Numbered from the stretch's first letter, positions 1 to 8,014 are shown. The stretch is 12,409 bases of DNA from Oscillospiraceae bacterium (GCA_022511485.1 JAFLUJ010000062.1:1-12409); one strand, 5' to 3'. Numbers and translations: made by a program. The notes: generated from the sequence alone by a model not told the origin.

Positions 1-232
1 CTTCAAAAATATATAAAAGTTTTAGGGAGGGGGTTCGGGGGATGACCCTTTTTCAGTGGGTTATCGGAAAAGAAGTGTTTTAGAAAGGTTGCGTACATCT
101 GCGCAGCCTTTCCTTTTGCCGTAAGCAACGCCATAGTACTTATGACATTCCGCAGGCTACATATCATAAGTACAGGCGGCAGCAGTTCAAGCTCGGCGCA
201 GCCTGAGCAACTGTACACCCTTGGATAGCCGC
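1..232. other. Gene-free stretch with G-rich tract and three stem-loops
   Basis: No convincing gene lies here. Bases 24-42 form a G-rich tract. Three inverted repeats follow in series. The first pairs 83-93 with 102-112 (11 bp with one G-U, 8-base loop). The second pairs 136-145 with 164-173 (10 bp, perfect, 18-base loop). The third pairs 183-187 with 209-213 and 191-194 with 205-208 (5+4 bp with a 3-base bulge). A short ACCC/GGGT pair flanks 49-57. The stretch could be a structured RNA, a decayed mobile element or a dispersed intergenic repeat; sequence alone does not decide. The minus-strand open frame across it (3-239) starts with GTG, has no ribosome binding site, and its predicted peptide resembles no family I know. 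Confidence 0.5.
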
Positions 233-262
233 TTGACACAACTCACTATGCTATGATATAAT
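233..262 (+). promoter_or_regulatory. Sigma-A promoter of the LRR lipoprotein gene
   Basis: The -35 box TTGACA is at 233-238 and the -10 box TATAAT at 257-262, both perfect matches to consensus, with an 18-base spacer. A TG one base before the -10 box adds an extended -10 element. The predicted transcription start is near 269, about 43 bases before the lipoprotein ATG, and no gene lies between. This should be a strong, possibly constitutive promoter. Confidence 0.82.
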
Positions 263-311
263 TGCAGTAGAAAAAAGCCCACAACTGAGTATCATTTTCA
301 GGAGGATTTTT

Positions 312-1658
312 ATGCCAAAAATTGCGTTATTGTTGGCAATGTGTTTGCTTATCTGCTCATGTTCTCCACAGCAGGAGAAATCTTTTGAGACTGAAACTGA
401 AACCGAAAGCACAACCATTTCCGAAACAGTAGTCGAAACATCGTCTGAATCCTCCGCAGAGACTACTGAAACTTATACTACGCCTATTACCGCTGAAACG
501 GAATACCGGAGTGAGACTGAACTTCAGAGAGCTGTTCGGGAAGCCAAGACACTAAGTGAGTGGTGTGATGGGCAAATTTATATTGATATTGACGGAGATA
601 ATTTCCCCGAGAGATTTGATGTGAGTGTAAGTGAGATGGATTCCGACATCCACATCTATGGCGATCTGCTATTTTATAATACCGATGAATGTGTATGGAG
701 AGAACTGCCGGGAGGTAGATTTGACTGCATAATTTCATATCCGCTTTATATTTATTATGACAGGGAATATGATGAGTATTTTTTTATCGGAGATGTGGGA
801 GTATATGGCGGTAGTTATGATAAATTTATTTTTACGGATTCGGGTATCAAAGAGGAGAATTTCGGCGGTTCATGGGGCTTTGGATATTCCCACAATGAGG
901 ACGGTAGCATAAAGTCAGGTGTCTCTTTCGGTAGATGGGGCAAGCATTTCTATATTAACGAATCACTTGATGAAAATGATATAGATGTATTTAATAAAAC
1001 GCTTTCCGGAAATTATGAAATTGTTATGACTGTCGATCTTGGTCAGATCATCAGGGAATACGGCTATGAAAATTCGGAGGAGCAGTTTGAGATATTTGTG
1101 GGAGACTTTGCCGATTCCCCACAGCCTTCGGAATACAAAAAGCCCTATAAAGAAAAGGAAAAAGAATATATTACCATAGGTGGGGAGGAAATTTCGCTTC
1201 TCTCTACATATGTTTACATTAACGGTGCTGTTACGGATATTACGGAGGAGACCTTTGAAGAGCTTTCACAGATGCCCTATCTTTACGGACTCCACCTGTC
1301 AGGCGGCAGCATTGATCTGAACGGCATAGAAAAGCTGACGGGGCTTCGCTCATTAGACTTATTCGCCGATACTGTCACAAACGGGGAAAAGGCAGGTGAA
1401 TTAAAGGAGTTGACTGTACTGTCTCTTTCTCCTGATATTTCCGATTTTAGCTTTGTGGAGCATCTTGACAGCGTTAAGGTCATCGAGTTCGGCGATACCC
1501 TCGATAAGCCCGCTGATTTTTATGCGCCTATGTATAAGATGAAGGGTCTGCGGTATATGCTGTTAAGCGTATGGGAGCTGCTAATGACCGATGAACAGAC
1601 GGAGCATATCAGGGAAAATGCGCCTTGGATAGATATCTGCACTTATAAAGTTGGTTAA
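312..1658 (+). CDS. Surface lipoprotein with Ser/Thr/Glu-rich linker and C-terminal leucine-rich repeats
   Basis: A 448-residue predicted lipoprotein of unknown function. Residues 1-16 form a short hydrophobic signal ending in a lipobox (I-C-S-C), with Cys17 as the probable lipidated residue. Residues 22-70 are a Glu/Thr/Ser-rich linker typical of Gram-positive surface proteins. Residues 85-265 form an aromatic-rich domain with an Asp-rich loop (D92, D94, D96, E100) that could bind calcium. Residues 318-395 contain about three degenerate leucine-rich repeats (LYGLHLSGGSIDLNGIEKL, LRSLDL, LTVLSL). The start is fixed by AGGAGGA at 300-306, five bases before ATG, behind a consensus promoter. It appears monocistronic, with prmC converging from the other side. 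LRR lipoproteins often bind proteins or glycans, but no ligand can be named from sequence. Confidence 0.85.
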   Translation: MPKIALLLAMCLLICSCSPQQEKSFETETETESTTISETVVETSSESSAETTETYTTPITAETEYRSETELQRAVREAKTLSEWCDGQIYIDIDGDNFPERFDVSVSEMDSDIHIYGDLLFYNTDECVWRELPGGRFDCIISYPLYIYYDREYDEYFFIGDVGVYGGSYDKFIFTDSGIKEENFGGSWGFGYSHNEDGSIKSGVSFGRWGKHFYINESLDENDIDVFNKTLSGNYEIVMTVDLGQIIREYGYENSEEQFEIFVGDFADSPQPSEYKKPYKEKEKEYITIGGEEISLLSTYVYINGAVTDITEETFEELSQMPYLYGLHLSGGSIDLNGIEKLTGLRSLDLFADTVTNGEKAGELKELTVLSLSPDISDFSFVEHLDSVKVIEFGDTLDKPADFYAPMYKMKGLRYMLLSVWELLMTDEQTEHIRENAPWIDICTYKVG

Positions 1659-1670
1659 GCGTAACAACCA

Positions 1671-1702
1671 ATGGCGTCCACGGTCAATACCACGGACGTC
1701 AT
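1671..1702. terminator. Bidirectional hairpin between convergent lipoprotein and prmC genes
   Basis: A 9-bp stem (1671-1679 with 1694-1702, one G-U pair) encloses a second short GGT/ACC pair. It starts 12 bases after the lipoprotein stop codon. No strong T-run follows on the plus strand (TATTAATCATATCTT). On the minus strand TTGGTTGTTA follows, a modest U-rich tail, so it could also stop prmC transcripts. The remaining convergent gap to 1817 shows no other clear element. Confidence 0.5.
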
Positions 1703-1817
1703 TATTAATCATATCTTGACTGCATAAATTCAATTTGGTGAAAACTTCTTTCCCGACAGCTTGTCTCAAAAGGGTCTCCCCCGATAGGAACACAGATACA
1801 ATATACTGTATTATGAT

Positions 1818-2693
1818 TCAATTAACTCCTGTAACTACTCTGTCATTTCCTGCGTAGTCTTTGTAGATATTGACGTTACTGTAACCGCTTTTTTCGAGGA
1901 TGTCCTTTACCGCCGCTCCCTGTTCAAAACCTATCTCAAATGCCATAAGACCTCCGGGAGCAAGTATCTCTTTCCAGAGGGCGGATATGGCGCGGTAAAA
2001 TTTCAGACCATCCGCACCGCCGCGCAGTGCAAGCTCCGGTTCATGTTTTACCTCCCGGGAAAGCTCTGTCATTTCCTTGTCAGTAAGATAGGGGGGATTT
2101 GCAATAACAGCGTCAATTTTTCTGAACTCCCCGAAGTCGTCGGGGTCAGCAAAATTTTCAATTATACGTCCGTCAAGAACGTCGCCCTTTATGATCTTCA
2201 CATCAGCGCCGTTATGACGGATATTTTTTATCAGATACGGCATTGCATCAGAGGAAAGCTCCACAGCGTGTACGACCGCCTTGGGAAGCTCCTTTTTTAT
2301 TGTGATGGCAATGCAGCCGCTTCCGCTGCAAAGATCGCATATCTCCGGAGAAAGATTTCCCGCCTTCTGAAAATGTTCTATGACCTTTTCTACCAGAACT
2401 TCCGTATCAGGACGAGGAATAAGTACCCCCTCACCAACGAAAAAAGTCCTGCCGAAAAATTCCCACTTGCCGAGAATATACTGGAGGGGTATCCCGCTGC
2501 ATCGTTTTTCCGCAGCAGCCATAAGCCTGTCTGCGTCCGGCTCGGGAACTTCCTCACCGCCGCGAAGCATAAGAGCAAGCTTGTCCGCTTTAAGGATGTC
2601 CTCAAAAAGACATCCTGTATCAAATTCATGATCCTCAACTCCCGCCGCGTGAAGCATATTTCGTGTCAGGTCATAAAGCTCTTTCAGTATCAA
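1818..2693 (-). CDS. prmC: Peptide chain release factor N5-glutamine methyltransferase
   Basis: Class I SAM-dependent methyltransferase that methylates the glutamine of the GGQ motif in release factors RF1/RF2, aiding translation termination in the cytoplasm. The protein is 291 residues, normal for the family. Visible hallmarks are LQYILGKWEFFG (70-81), IPRPDTE (92-98), the SAM-binding loop DLCSGSGCIAI (120-130), the catalytic NPPY (199-202) and HEPELAL plus DGLKFYR (217-233). The start is TTG at 2693-2691, seven bases after an AAGGGGG ribosome binding site. The only nearby ATG (2698-2696) is out of frame and reads ATG CTT TGA. The N-terminal helix fits homologues from this TTG. It lies behind the histidine kinase gene on the same strand but has its own promoter in the 60-base gap. 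prmC often follows prfA; no prfA is visible here. Confidence 0.95.
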   Translation of the reverse strand: MILKELYDLTRNMLHAAGVEDHEFDTGCLFEDILKADKLALMLRGGEEVPEPDADRLMAAAEKRCSGIPLQYILGKWEFFGRTFFVGEGVLIPRPDTEVLVEKVIEHFQKAGNLSPEICDLCSGSGCIAITIKKELPKAVVHAVELSSDAMPYLIKNIRHNGADVKIIKGDVLDGRIIENFADPDDFGEFRKIDAVIANPPYLTDKEMTELSREVKHEPELALRGGADGLKFYRAISALWKEILAPGGLMAFEIGFEQGAAVKDILEKSGYSNVNIYKDYAGNDRVVTGVN

Positions 2694-2722
2694 AGCATTG
2701 CCCCCTTTTTTGTATTAGATGA

Positions 2723-2751
2723 ATTATACCATATAAGAAATGAAAAGTCAA
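2723..2751 (-). promoter_or_regulatory. Dedicated sigma-A promoter of prmC
   Basis: Read on the minus strand, -35 TTGACT is at 2751-2746 and -10 TATAAT at 2728-2723, with a 17-base spacer and an extended -10 TGG. The -35 box begins three bases after the histidine kinase stop codon. The predicted start is near 2716, giving a leader of about 23 bases before the TTG start. It makes prmC independent of the upstream sensor operon, although no terminator separates them, so read-through is possible. Confidence 0.8.
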
Positions 2752-2753
2752 TA

Positions 2754-3995
2754 TTACGCCCTTACAAATACAGCGGTAACGAGCATAGATCCGTCCCTTA
2801 TTTCGGAGAAAACTTCCCCGCCCATTTTATTCATGATCTGACGGCAGATATAAAGTCCCAGACCGTTTCCGCCTGAGCTTCCGATATTTGAGCCTCTCCA
2901 GAAGCTTTCAAAAATATGAGGAAGCTCATTTTCCGGGAGAGTACATCCGCTGTTTTTTACCGTAACAAGACGGCAGTTATCCTCTTCTGAAAAGGATATT
3001 TCAATGGATCTTCCATCGCCGTATTTTATCGCATTTTCAAGAATGTTCTGGATGACCTCCACGCTTCTGTCCGGATCGCCCTTTAAAAGACAGTCTGAAA
3101 ATTCATGGACAGAAAAATCCGTGCCTATAAGGGAAAGCTTTTCACTATAGTAATCCGAAACTTTTTTAATTACCTCCGAAAGATAAAATTCACTCATGCT
3201 GATTTCAATGTTCAGAAAATCTTCCCGGGATGCCCCTATAATTTCGGATACATATTTTTCAATTTCGTCCGCCTTTGAATTAATGCTTTCGGAAATTTCC
3301 TGCTGCTTTTTCACATCGGAATACAGTCCCTTTGACAGAGCCTTTGAGTACAGCTTTATTGCCGACAGGGGAGTTTTTATATCATGTGAAAGAGACAGAA
3401 GCAATGTCTTTTTCTCCTTTTGCAATTCAAGCTCCCGCTGCCTGCCGTGCTCGATATTTTCACGAAGCATATCAACTCCCCAAAGGAAGCGTCCGAAAAA
3501 TCTGTTTTTGCTTTCCTTAACCGGAACAGCAAGATTTCCCTTGGAAAGTTCATATGGGAGGTCAGTCATTTTCTGAAAGGGCACAAGCAGTCTGAACCGG
3601 ATAAAAAGCATTACCGATATTGTCATAACCGACATTATAGCTAAAAATAAATTTACAAAAATGATCTGACCGGAAGAGCTGCTTTTAATATCCGTCCGAT
3701 AATCAAAACGGTACAATTCTCCGTTTATTTCCCGGATAATATAGTCGCTGTTCGTTTCAAAGGAAGCGTTATTTTGCAGGTCTATTTTTTCCACAGCAGT
3801 AACATATTTAGTCCGGGTCAGGTCAATATTTTCAAGACCTCTCTGCTCAATTTCAAGAGCTATCCTGCCGATCTCCACACGGTAAGGTCTACCCTCCGGT
3901 GAATTATTTCTTTCCGATAAACACAAATTTGCCGCAATAAAAACTGCGGCTATTAAAAATAAAATTAATATAAGGATCCGGTCAAAAGCTTTCAT
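2754..3995 (-). CDS. Membrane sensor histidine kinase
   Basis: Sensor kinase that should autophosphorylate on His and pass phosphate to the response regulator encoded just upstream. From Met at 3995 it has 413 residues: TM1 at about 6-23, an extracytoplasmic domain of about 85 residues, TM2 at about 111-133, a HAMP-like linker, an H-box SHDIKTPL (203-210, His204), an N-box NAIKYG (321-326), an F-box region (IFESFWRG) and a G2 box GGNGLGL (375-381). The G1 box reads NSG where DxG is usual. The start is uncertain. ATG at 4025 and 4007 are in frame but sit almost on top of their purine tracts. ATG at 3995 has GGGAG 13 bases upstream and gives a normal N-terminal membrane segment. The sizeable outer domain differs from the short-loop BceS kinases. 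It is the last gene of the permease-ATPase-regulator operon. Confidence 0.9.
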   Translation of the reverse strand: MKAFDRILILILFLIAAVFIAANLCLSERNNSPEGRPYRVEIGRIALEIEQRGLENIDLTRTKYVTAVEKIDLQNNASFETNSDYIIREINGELYRFDYRTDIKSSSSGQIIFVNLFLAIMSVMTISVMLFIRFRLLVPFQKMTDLPYELSKGNLAVPVKESKNRFFGRFLWGVDMLRENIEHGRQRELELQKEKKTLLLSLSHDIKTPLSAIKLYSKALSKGLYSDVKKQQEISESINSKADEIEKYVSEIIGASREDFLNIEISMSEFYLSEVIKKVSDYYSEKLSLIGTDFSVHEFSDCLLKGDPDRSVEVIQNILENAIKYGDGRSIEISFSEEDNCRLVTVKNSGCTLPENELPHIFESFWRGSNIGSSGGNGLGLYICRQIMNKMGGEVFSEIRDGSMLVTAVFVRA

Positions 3996-4044
3996 AATTA
4001 TAATCATGCTCCCGCAGGGAAGCATCTCCCCTTGTCTGAAAAAT

Positions 4045-4710
4045 TTAATTTTTAAACATATACCCTGTTCCCCAGACGGTCAGAATTTTTTTCGGGTCTT
4101 TCGGATCGTCCTCAATTTTTTGTCGGAGACGTTTTATGTGGACGGTCAGCGTCTGCGGCTCGGAAAAACTGTCGCTTCCCCATATCTGACTGAAAATAAA
4201 ATCCTTATTGAGAGCCTTCCCCTTGTTTCCGATAAGCAAGACTAACAGGTCAAACTCTTTGGATGTCATTTCTATGGGAACTTCATTTTTATAAACGGTG
4301 CGGTCAATTTTGTTTATCCGTAAATTGCTGTCGATAATTTCATCAATGGAATATCTTCTTTTGAAAATCCCGCTGATCTTTGCAAGCATAATGTCTATGT
4401 CATAGGGCTTTTCAATGTAATCGTCCGCGCCCAGATTAAGTCCCTGAAGCTTGTCGGATTTTTCTGTTCTGGCGCTGACGATCAGAATGGGAGTATCGGT
4501 CTTTTCGCGGATCTTTTTGCAAACCGCAAAGCCGTCCATTCCCGGCAGCAGGACATCAAGCACCACAAGCCTTGCCCCGTATTTTTCATACAGAGACAAG
4601 GCTTTTTCTCCGGTTTCTGCAACAGATACCGTGTAATTTTCCGAGCGGAGGAAATCACACAGCAGGGATGCAAGCTCCTTGTTGTCTTCAACTATTAATA
4701 TATCTATCAT
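4045..4710 (-). CDS. OmpR/PhoB-family response regulator
   Basis: DNA-binding response regulator of 221 residues, normal length. The receiver domain (1-115) has acidic pocket residues E8 and D9, phosphoacceptor D52 in VVLDVLLPGMDG, switch residue S79 and K101 in the IEKPYD motif. The winged-helix domain (about 125-221) carries the family hallmarks TSKEFDLLVLL, QTLTVHIKRLRQKIEDD and VWGTGYMFKN. Its ATG begins three bases after the ATPase stop codon, with AGGATGG inside the end of the ATPase gene as ribosome binding site, so the two are translationally close. The partner is the kinase gene about 49 bases downstream. The likely target is the operon's own promoter at 7870-7920, by analogy with similar exporter and two-component loci. 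Confidence 0.95.
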   Translation of the reverse strand: MIDILIVEDNKELASLLCDFLRSENYTVSVAETGEKALSLYEKYGARLVVLDVLLPGMDGFAVCKKIREKTDTPILIVSARTEKSDKLQGLNLGADDYIEKPYDIDIMLAKISGIFKRRYSIDEIIDSNLRINKIDRTVYKNEVPIEMTSKEFDLLVLLIGNKGKALNKDFIFSQIWGSDSFSEPQTLTVHIKRLRQKIEDDPKDPKKILTVWGTGYMFKN

Positions 4711-4713
4711 GTG

Positions 4714-5481
4714 TTACCATCCTAATTCCAGAAGCCAGTTATTCAGCGACCGTTCCCTCTCCCGAAGCTGGGAGGAAGAAGTGTACCTGTCTAAATTATA
4801 CTTCCCTTTGATGTCACCGTCAACTATGTAAATTACTCTTGTACATTTCGCCGCCACCTTTACGTCATGAGTAACAAGCATGATGGCAGTTCCCTCGTCG
4901 TTTATCTTCGCAAGCTCCTCCATTACCTCGTCGGAGGACGTCCGGTTCAGCGCTCCTGTAGGCTCGTCTGCGAATATCATTTTCGGTTTGTTTATCATGC
5001 TCCGGCATATACACGCCCTCTGGAGCTGTCCTCCGGAGACCTCGTTGATGTCGTTGTCCGCTATGTCGATTATCCCAAGCTTCCGCATAAGCTCCTGACC
5101 TCGGATCACTGTTTCTTTTCGGCTCTCCCTGATCTTATCCGACTGACAGGACGGCAGAATTATATTATCAAGGATGGTCAGATTTTTCAGCATATACATC
5201 TGCTGAAAGATGAATCCCATTTCGTCAAGACGAAGCTTTGCAAGCTCTTTTTCTTTCATGTACGCCATGTTCTTTCCGCCGAACTCCACCGTCCCGGCGG
5301 TGATGTTGTCCATGCCGGAAACAGTGTAAAGCAGGGTGGATTTTCCCGAACCGGAGGGTCCCATGACCCCAAGCATTTCACCCTCCGCAACGCTGAGGCT
5401 GACATTTCTCAGGACATTGTTCTGACGTTTATTTACGATGTATGTTTTGCAGAGGTCTTTTACTTCTAAAATATTTGTCAT
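4714..5481 (-). CDS. ABC transporter ATP-binding protein, FtsX-type exporter class
   Basis: Cytoplasmic ATPase of 255 residues that would power the double-FtsX permease encoded 12 bases upstream. Walker A is GPSGSGKST (41-49), the Q-loop glutamine Q93 lies in FQQMYML, the signature is VSGGQLQR (148-155), Walker B is MIFADEPTGALN (168-179) and the H-loop is H205 in THD. The PTGALN form after Walker B and overall similarity place it in the MacB/LolD/BceA group, used for mechanotransmission, antimicrobial peptide resistance or lipoprotein handling. The ATG at 5481 is preceded by GGAG eight bases upstream. An extra tail of about 25 residues rich in Arg and Glu follows the core (231-255). The substrate cannot be read from sequence. 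Confidence 0.95.
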   Translation of the reverse strand: MTNILEVKDLCKTYIVNKRQNNVLRNVSLSVAEGEMLGVMGPSGSGKSTLLYTVSGMDNITAGTVEFGGKNMAYMKEKELAKLRLDEMGFIFQQMYMLKNLTILDNIILPSCQSDKIRESRKETVIRGQELMRKLGIIDIADNDINEVSGGQLQRACICRSMINKPKMIFADEPTGALNRTSSDEVMEELAKINDEGTAIMLVTHDVKVAAKCTRVIYIVDGDIKGKYNLDRYTSSSQLRERERSLNNWLLELGW

Positions 5482-5493
5482 AAAAATTCTCCT

Positions 5494-7842
5494 TTATTCG
5501 TTGTTGGAAATTTCAGCGGAGGATGTTTTTCTAAGTCCCTGCGCCGAGATAAATGCCGCAAGCGCTGTGACCGCCAGCACTATCAGCGGATACATTACAT
5601 AAACCTCGAACGGGCGTATCTCATACTCGATACTGTACGCGCCCATCATTCTGAATATTGGCGTTATTATCAGCGATGAAAGCGGCGAGGAAAGCAGTGC
5701 GCCCGTGATTACAGAAATAAGAAGCACTATACCGATACGCATAGTCTGCCAGAGCGTAAGAGAGTTATTCTTAAAGCCTATCGCTTTAAGCAGAGCTATC
5801 TCGCTTTTTTCTTTGGTAATAAAGCTTTTTACCATAAGCACTGCAACAAGCGCATTTATCCCAAGAATTATGCTTAATATCAGTGCCTTAGTGCTGTCAA
5901 GCTGCTCAGCCACATCTCCTATCATATAGCTGATATACTCGCCGGGAGTGTAGATTTTCGCATCAGGATAGAGCTTTTCCAGCAGCGCTTTGCGCTCGGC
6001 GAGTGCGGCTTTATCAGGGTCATCCTTATAGTTGATTTGAATCCCGAAGCTGCCTGCCGCATAATTGTAATCAAGCTCTGCGTCCTGATGAAAACGCACG
6101 CCCTCTCCCATATTGTTCATACTTTGGGTTATCGCAGTGACAGTGTAAGTTCTCGTATCTTCACCGACCTTGATCTCAACATCATCGCCGATCTCCGCGC
6201 CGATCTGATCTGCCGTAAGGTATGTCAGTGCGACTTCGTGAACATTCTGCGGCGGCGTTCCGTACAGATAAGTATACATATCTGTCGTTACTCCGCCCAT
6301 TCCTTGGAATGACACCGAATTTGTGCGCTTGCTGTCCTTGCTGAGATTGGTGCGGAACATTATTTCCTGGAAAACATCGGCTTCAATCTCGTTTTCGGCA
6401 AACATCTCCTGTATATTCGAAAACTGCCGTTCCACCTTTGCCTTGTTGTCCTCATTCGGATTGAACAGCAGCTCCTGTGAAATAATATGATCGCTCTGCA
6501 CCATATTGAAGGTTGTTATCAGTCTGTCCGAGCGCAGGGTGTTTATCGTGTTGACAGGAATAATTACAAGAAGCGTTCCCAGAATAAAAATTATTATCAT
6601 CGAAACATAGTTTTTGATCCCGCTGAAAATATCGTTCAGCGCCATAAATGGGATAGCCTGAATGTGCGATCTTCCGAGCCGCAAAACTCCTTTTTTCCTG
6701 AACCGTTCGCCCGTCTGACCGCTTCGTATCGCGTCTATCGGAGAGAATTTGCGTATTCCGCGGGTACAGAGATAACTGAACAACACGACCGCAGATCCCG
6801 CTGCGGCAGCAGTTCCTATATTTATCAGAAAATTATCCTCGCCCGAAATAATTATTCTTTTCGTGACCCCGCTTATCATCATCTTACTGAACGGAAAACT
6901 CAAGCCAAGACCGACCGCCGAGCCTGTCACGGCGATAGCAAAATATTTCACTATATACAGTCCGCGTATAGCAAAATTTTTAATTCCGATAGCTTTCATA
7001 ACCCCTATCTCGCGGAATTCCTCGGTGATCGTAAAGTTAATGATAAACCGCAGTATCACCATTGAGATAAGTATCAGGCACACGCTCACCACAAGCAGGA
7101 TCGCCGCGATAAGTATATCCATAATGTAAACCATTTTAAACATCGAACGGTCTATCGACATTATGGTATTTATACCAAGCGCGTTAAATTTGTCGCGGTA
7201 ATCGGCGTCGTTTGTGTGGACTTCAACCGAGCTGCAAACGGCGGCGTCATTGGCACTGAACAGCTCCGCATCGTTCTCACTGATGAGAAATCTTGTCATT
7301 CCAACCATTGCAGTTCCGAAAAGAGCGTCCTTTGTGCATCCCTTTACCGTGAATTCCTTTTCGATACCGTTCTGGCTTATAAATACCTTTCCGCCCTCGT
7401 GAAAATTGTTTTCTGTTGACTCAAATATAAAATTAGTGACATACACCTCGCCGTCGTTTATATGGGTAATTTCCTCATTGTTCTTGTCAAAGATCTTTAT
7501 TCCGCCAAGCACCGACAGCGCAAGCGTGTTTGAATACTCAAACTTTTCGCCCTCGATAAGAACGTTTTTCGGCTCGATCTGAATAAGCCGCGAGATGTGA
7601 TAGTCATATCCGTTCTCATCGGCGAATTTCTCGAACCGCTCCATATCCGCGGCGTTCGTTGTGGCGAACCAGTAGTCGGGCACGTCCGCTTTTTCAAAAA
7701 AGTTGTCCAATGCTGTGCTTACCGTTGTAAGATTATTTGCACTGCTTGCAATGAATGTTGCCGCCAGTATCACAAATATAAGCAGTATGACGTTCATGGT
7801 CTTTTTTCGTTTCAGGTCTTTTTTAAGTATTCGCAGATACAT
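5494..7842 (-). CDS. ABC transporter permease with two FtsX domains
   Basis: Membrane subunit of 782 residues. TM1 spans about 17-35, followed by a first extracytoplasmic domain (about 40-235). FtsX domain 1 has membrane segments near 240-268, 293-315 and 340-360. A fifth segment lies near 411-430, then a second extracytoplasmic domain (about 435-645) and FtsX domain 2 with segments near 651-674, 700-718 and 747-768. The coupling motif EIGVMKAIG (278-286) recurs as EIALLKAIG (681-689), showing an internal duplication. This eight-segment, two-ectodomain layout differs from BceB, which has ten segments and one large loop. The ATG at 7842 has AAAGGAG seven bases upstream. As first gene of permease-ATPase-regulator-kinase, it likely exports or clears an envelope-active compound or acts as a mechanotransducer. 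Confidence 0.92.
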   Translation of the reverse strand: MYLRILKKDLKRKKTMNVILLIFVILAATFIASSANNLTTVSTALDNFFEKADVPDYWFATTNAADMERFEKFADENGYDYHISRLIQIEPKNVLIEGEKFEYSNTLALSVLGGIKIFDKNNEEITHINDGEVYVTNFIFESTENNFHEGGKVFISQNGIEKEFTVKGCTKDALFGTAMVGMTRFLISENDAELFSANDAAVCSSVEVHTNDADYRDKFNALGINTIMSIDRSMFKMVYIMDILIAAILLVVSVCLILISMVILRFIINFTITEEFREIGVMKAIGIKNFAIRGLYIVKYFAIAVTGSAVGLGLSFPFSKMMISGVTKRIIISGEDNFLINIGTAAAAGSAVVLFSYLCTRGIRKFSPIDAIRSGQTGERFRKKGVLRLGRSHIQAIPFMALNDIFSGIKNYVSMIIIFILGTLLVIIPVNTINTLRSDRLITTFNMVQSDHIISQELLFNPNEDNKAKVERQFSNIQEMFAENEIEADVFQEIMFRTNLSKDSKRTNSVSFQGMGGVTTDMYTYLYGTPPQNVHEVALTYLTADQIGAEIGDDVEIKVGEDTRTYTVTAITQSMNNMGEGVRFHQDAELDYNYAAGSFGIQINYKDDPDKAALAERKALLEKLYPDAKIYTPGEYISYMIGDVAEQLDSTKALILSIILGINALVAVLMVKSFITKEKSEIALLKAIGFKNNSLTLWQTMRIGIVLLISVITGALLSSPLSSLIITPIFRMMGAYSIEYEIRPFEVYVMYPLIVLAVTALAAFISAQGLRKTSSAEISNNE

Positions 7843-7869
7843 TTTACCGCTCCTTTCTATTGTGATCTA

Positions 7870-7919
7870 AGTATAACATGAAAATTATTAAATAATCCTT
7901 AAATCCTGAGAACATCCTT
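7870..7919 (-). promoter_or_regulatory. Putative activator-dependent promoter and operator of the ABC/two-component operon
   Basis: On the minus strand a -10 box TATACT lies at 7875-7870, about 28 bases before the permease ATG. No acceptable -35 box stands 16-18 bases upstream. In that place are three copies of ATCCT (plus-strand positions 7895, 7903 and 7914), i.e. GGAT repeats on the minus strand with spacings of 8 and 11 bases. OmpR-type regulators bind direct repeats about one helical turn apart, so this may be the binding site of the co-encoded regulator. A perfect 6-bp palindrome (7884-7896) lies in the spacer. The assignment is inference. Confidence 0.5.
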
Positions 7920-7975
7920 TCCTGCCGGAAATTTGAATTTTTTATTACGAATACCTTTAAGTTGTCAAATAGCTA

Positions 7976-8004
7976 TTGATTTTTATTCCAGAATAAGTTA
8001 TAAT
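7976..8004 (+). promoter_or_regulatory. Sigma-A promoter of the GH130 gene
   Basis: The -10 box TATAAT at 7999-8004 is perfect. The -35 box TTGATT at 7976-7981 matches four of six bases, and the spacer is 17 bases. The predicted start near 8011 gives a leader of about 73 bases containing a hairpin. No sugar-regulator palindrome was recognised around it. Confidence 0.75.
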
Positions 8005-8014
8005 AAGAGTAATG

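Noticed and set aside
3..239. 78-codon minus-strand open frame
   Set aside because: GTG start without a ribosome binding site, overlaps stem-loops and the promoter -35 box, and the peptide matches no family I recognise.
1797..1812. ATACA/TGTAT inverted repeat
   Set aside because: Short AT-rich arms downstream of both convergent genes, so an operator role makes little sense.
2043..2876. 277-codon plus-strand open frame
   Set aside because: It lies antisense to prmC and the kinase end, both with clear family motifs, and its peptide has no recognisable domain or ribosome binding site.
4867..5469. 200-codon plus-strand open frame
   Set aside because: It is antisense to the ABC ATPase, whose Walker and signature motifs are all on the minus strand.
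6487..7065. 192-codon plus-strand open frame
   Set aside because: It is antisense to the double-FtsX permease and shows no coherent protein features.
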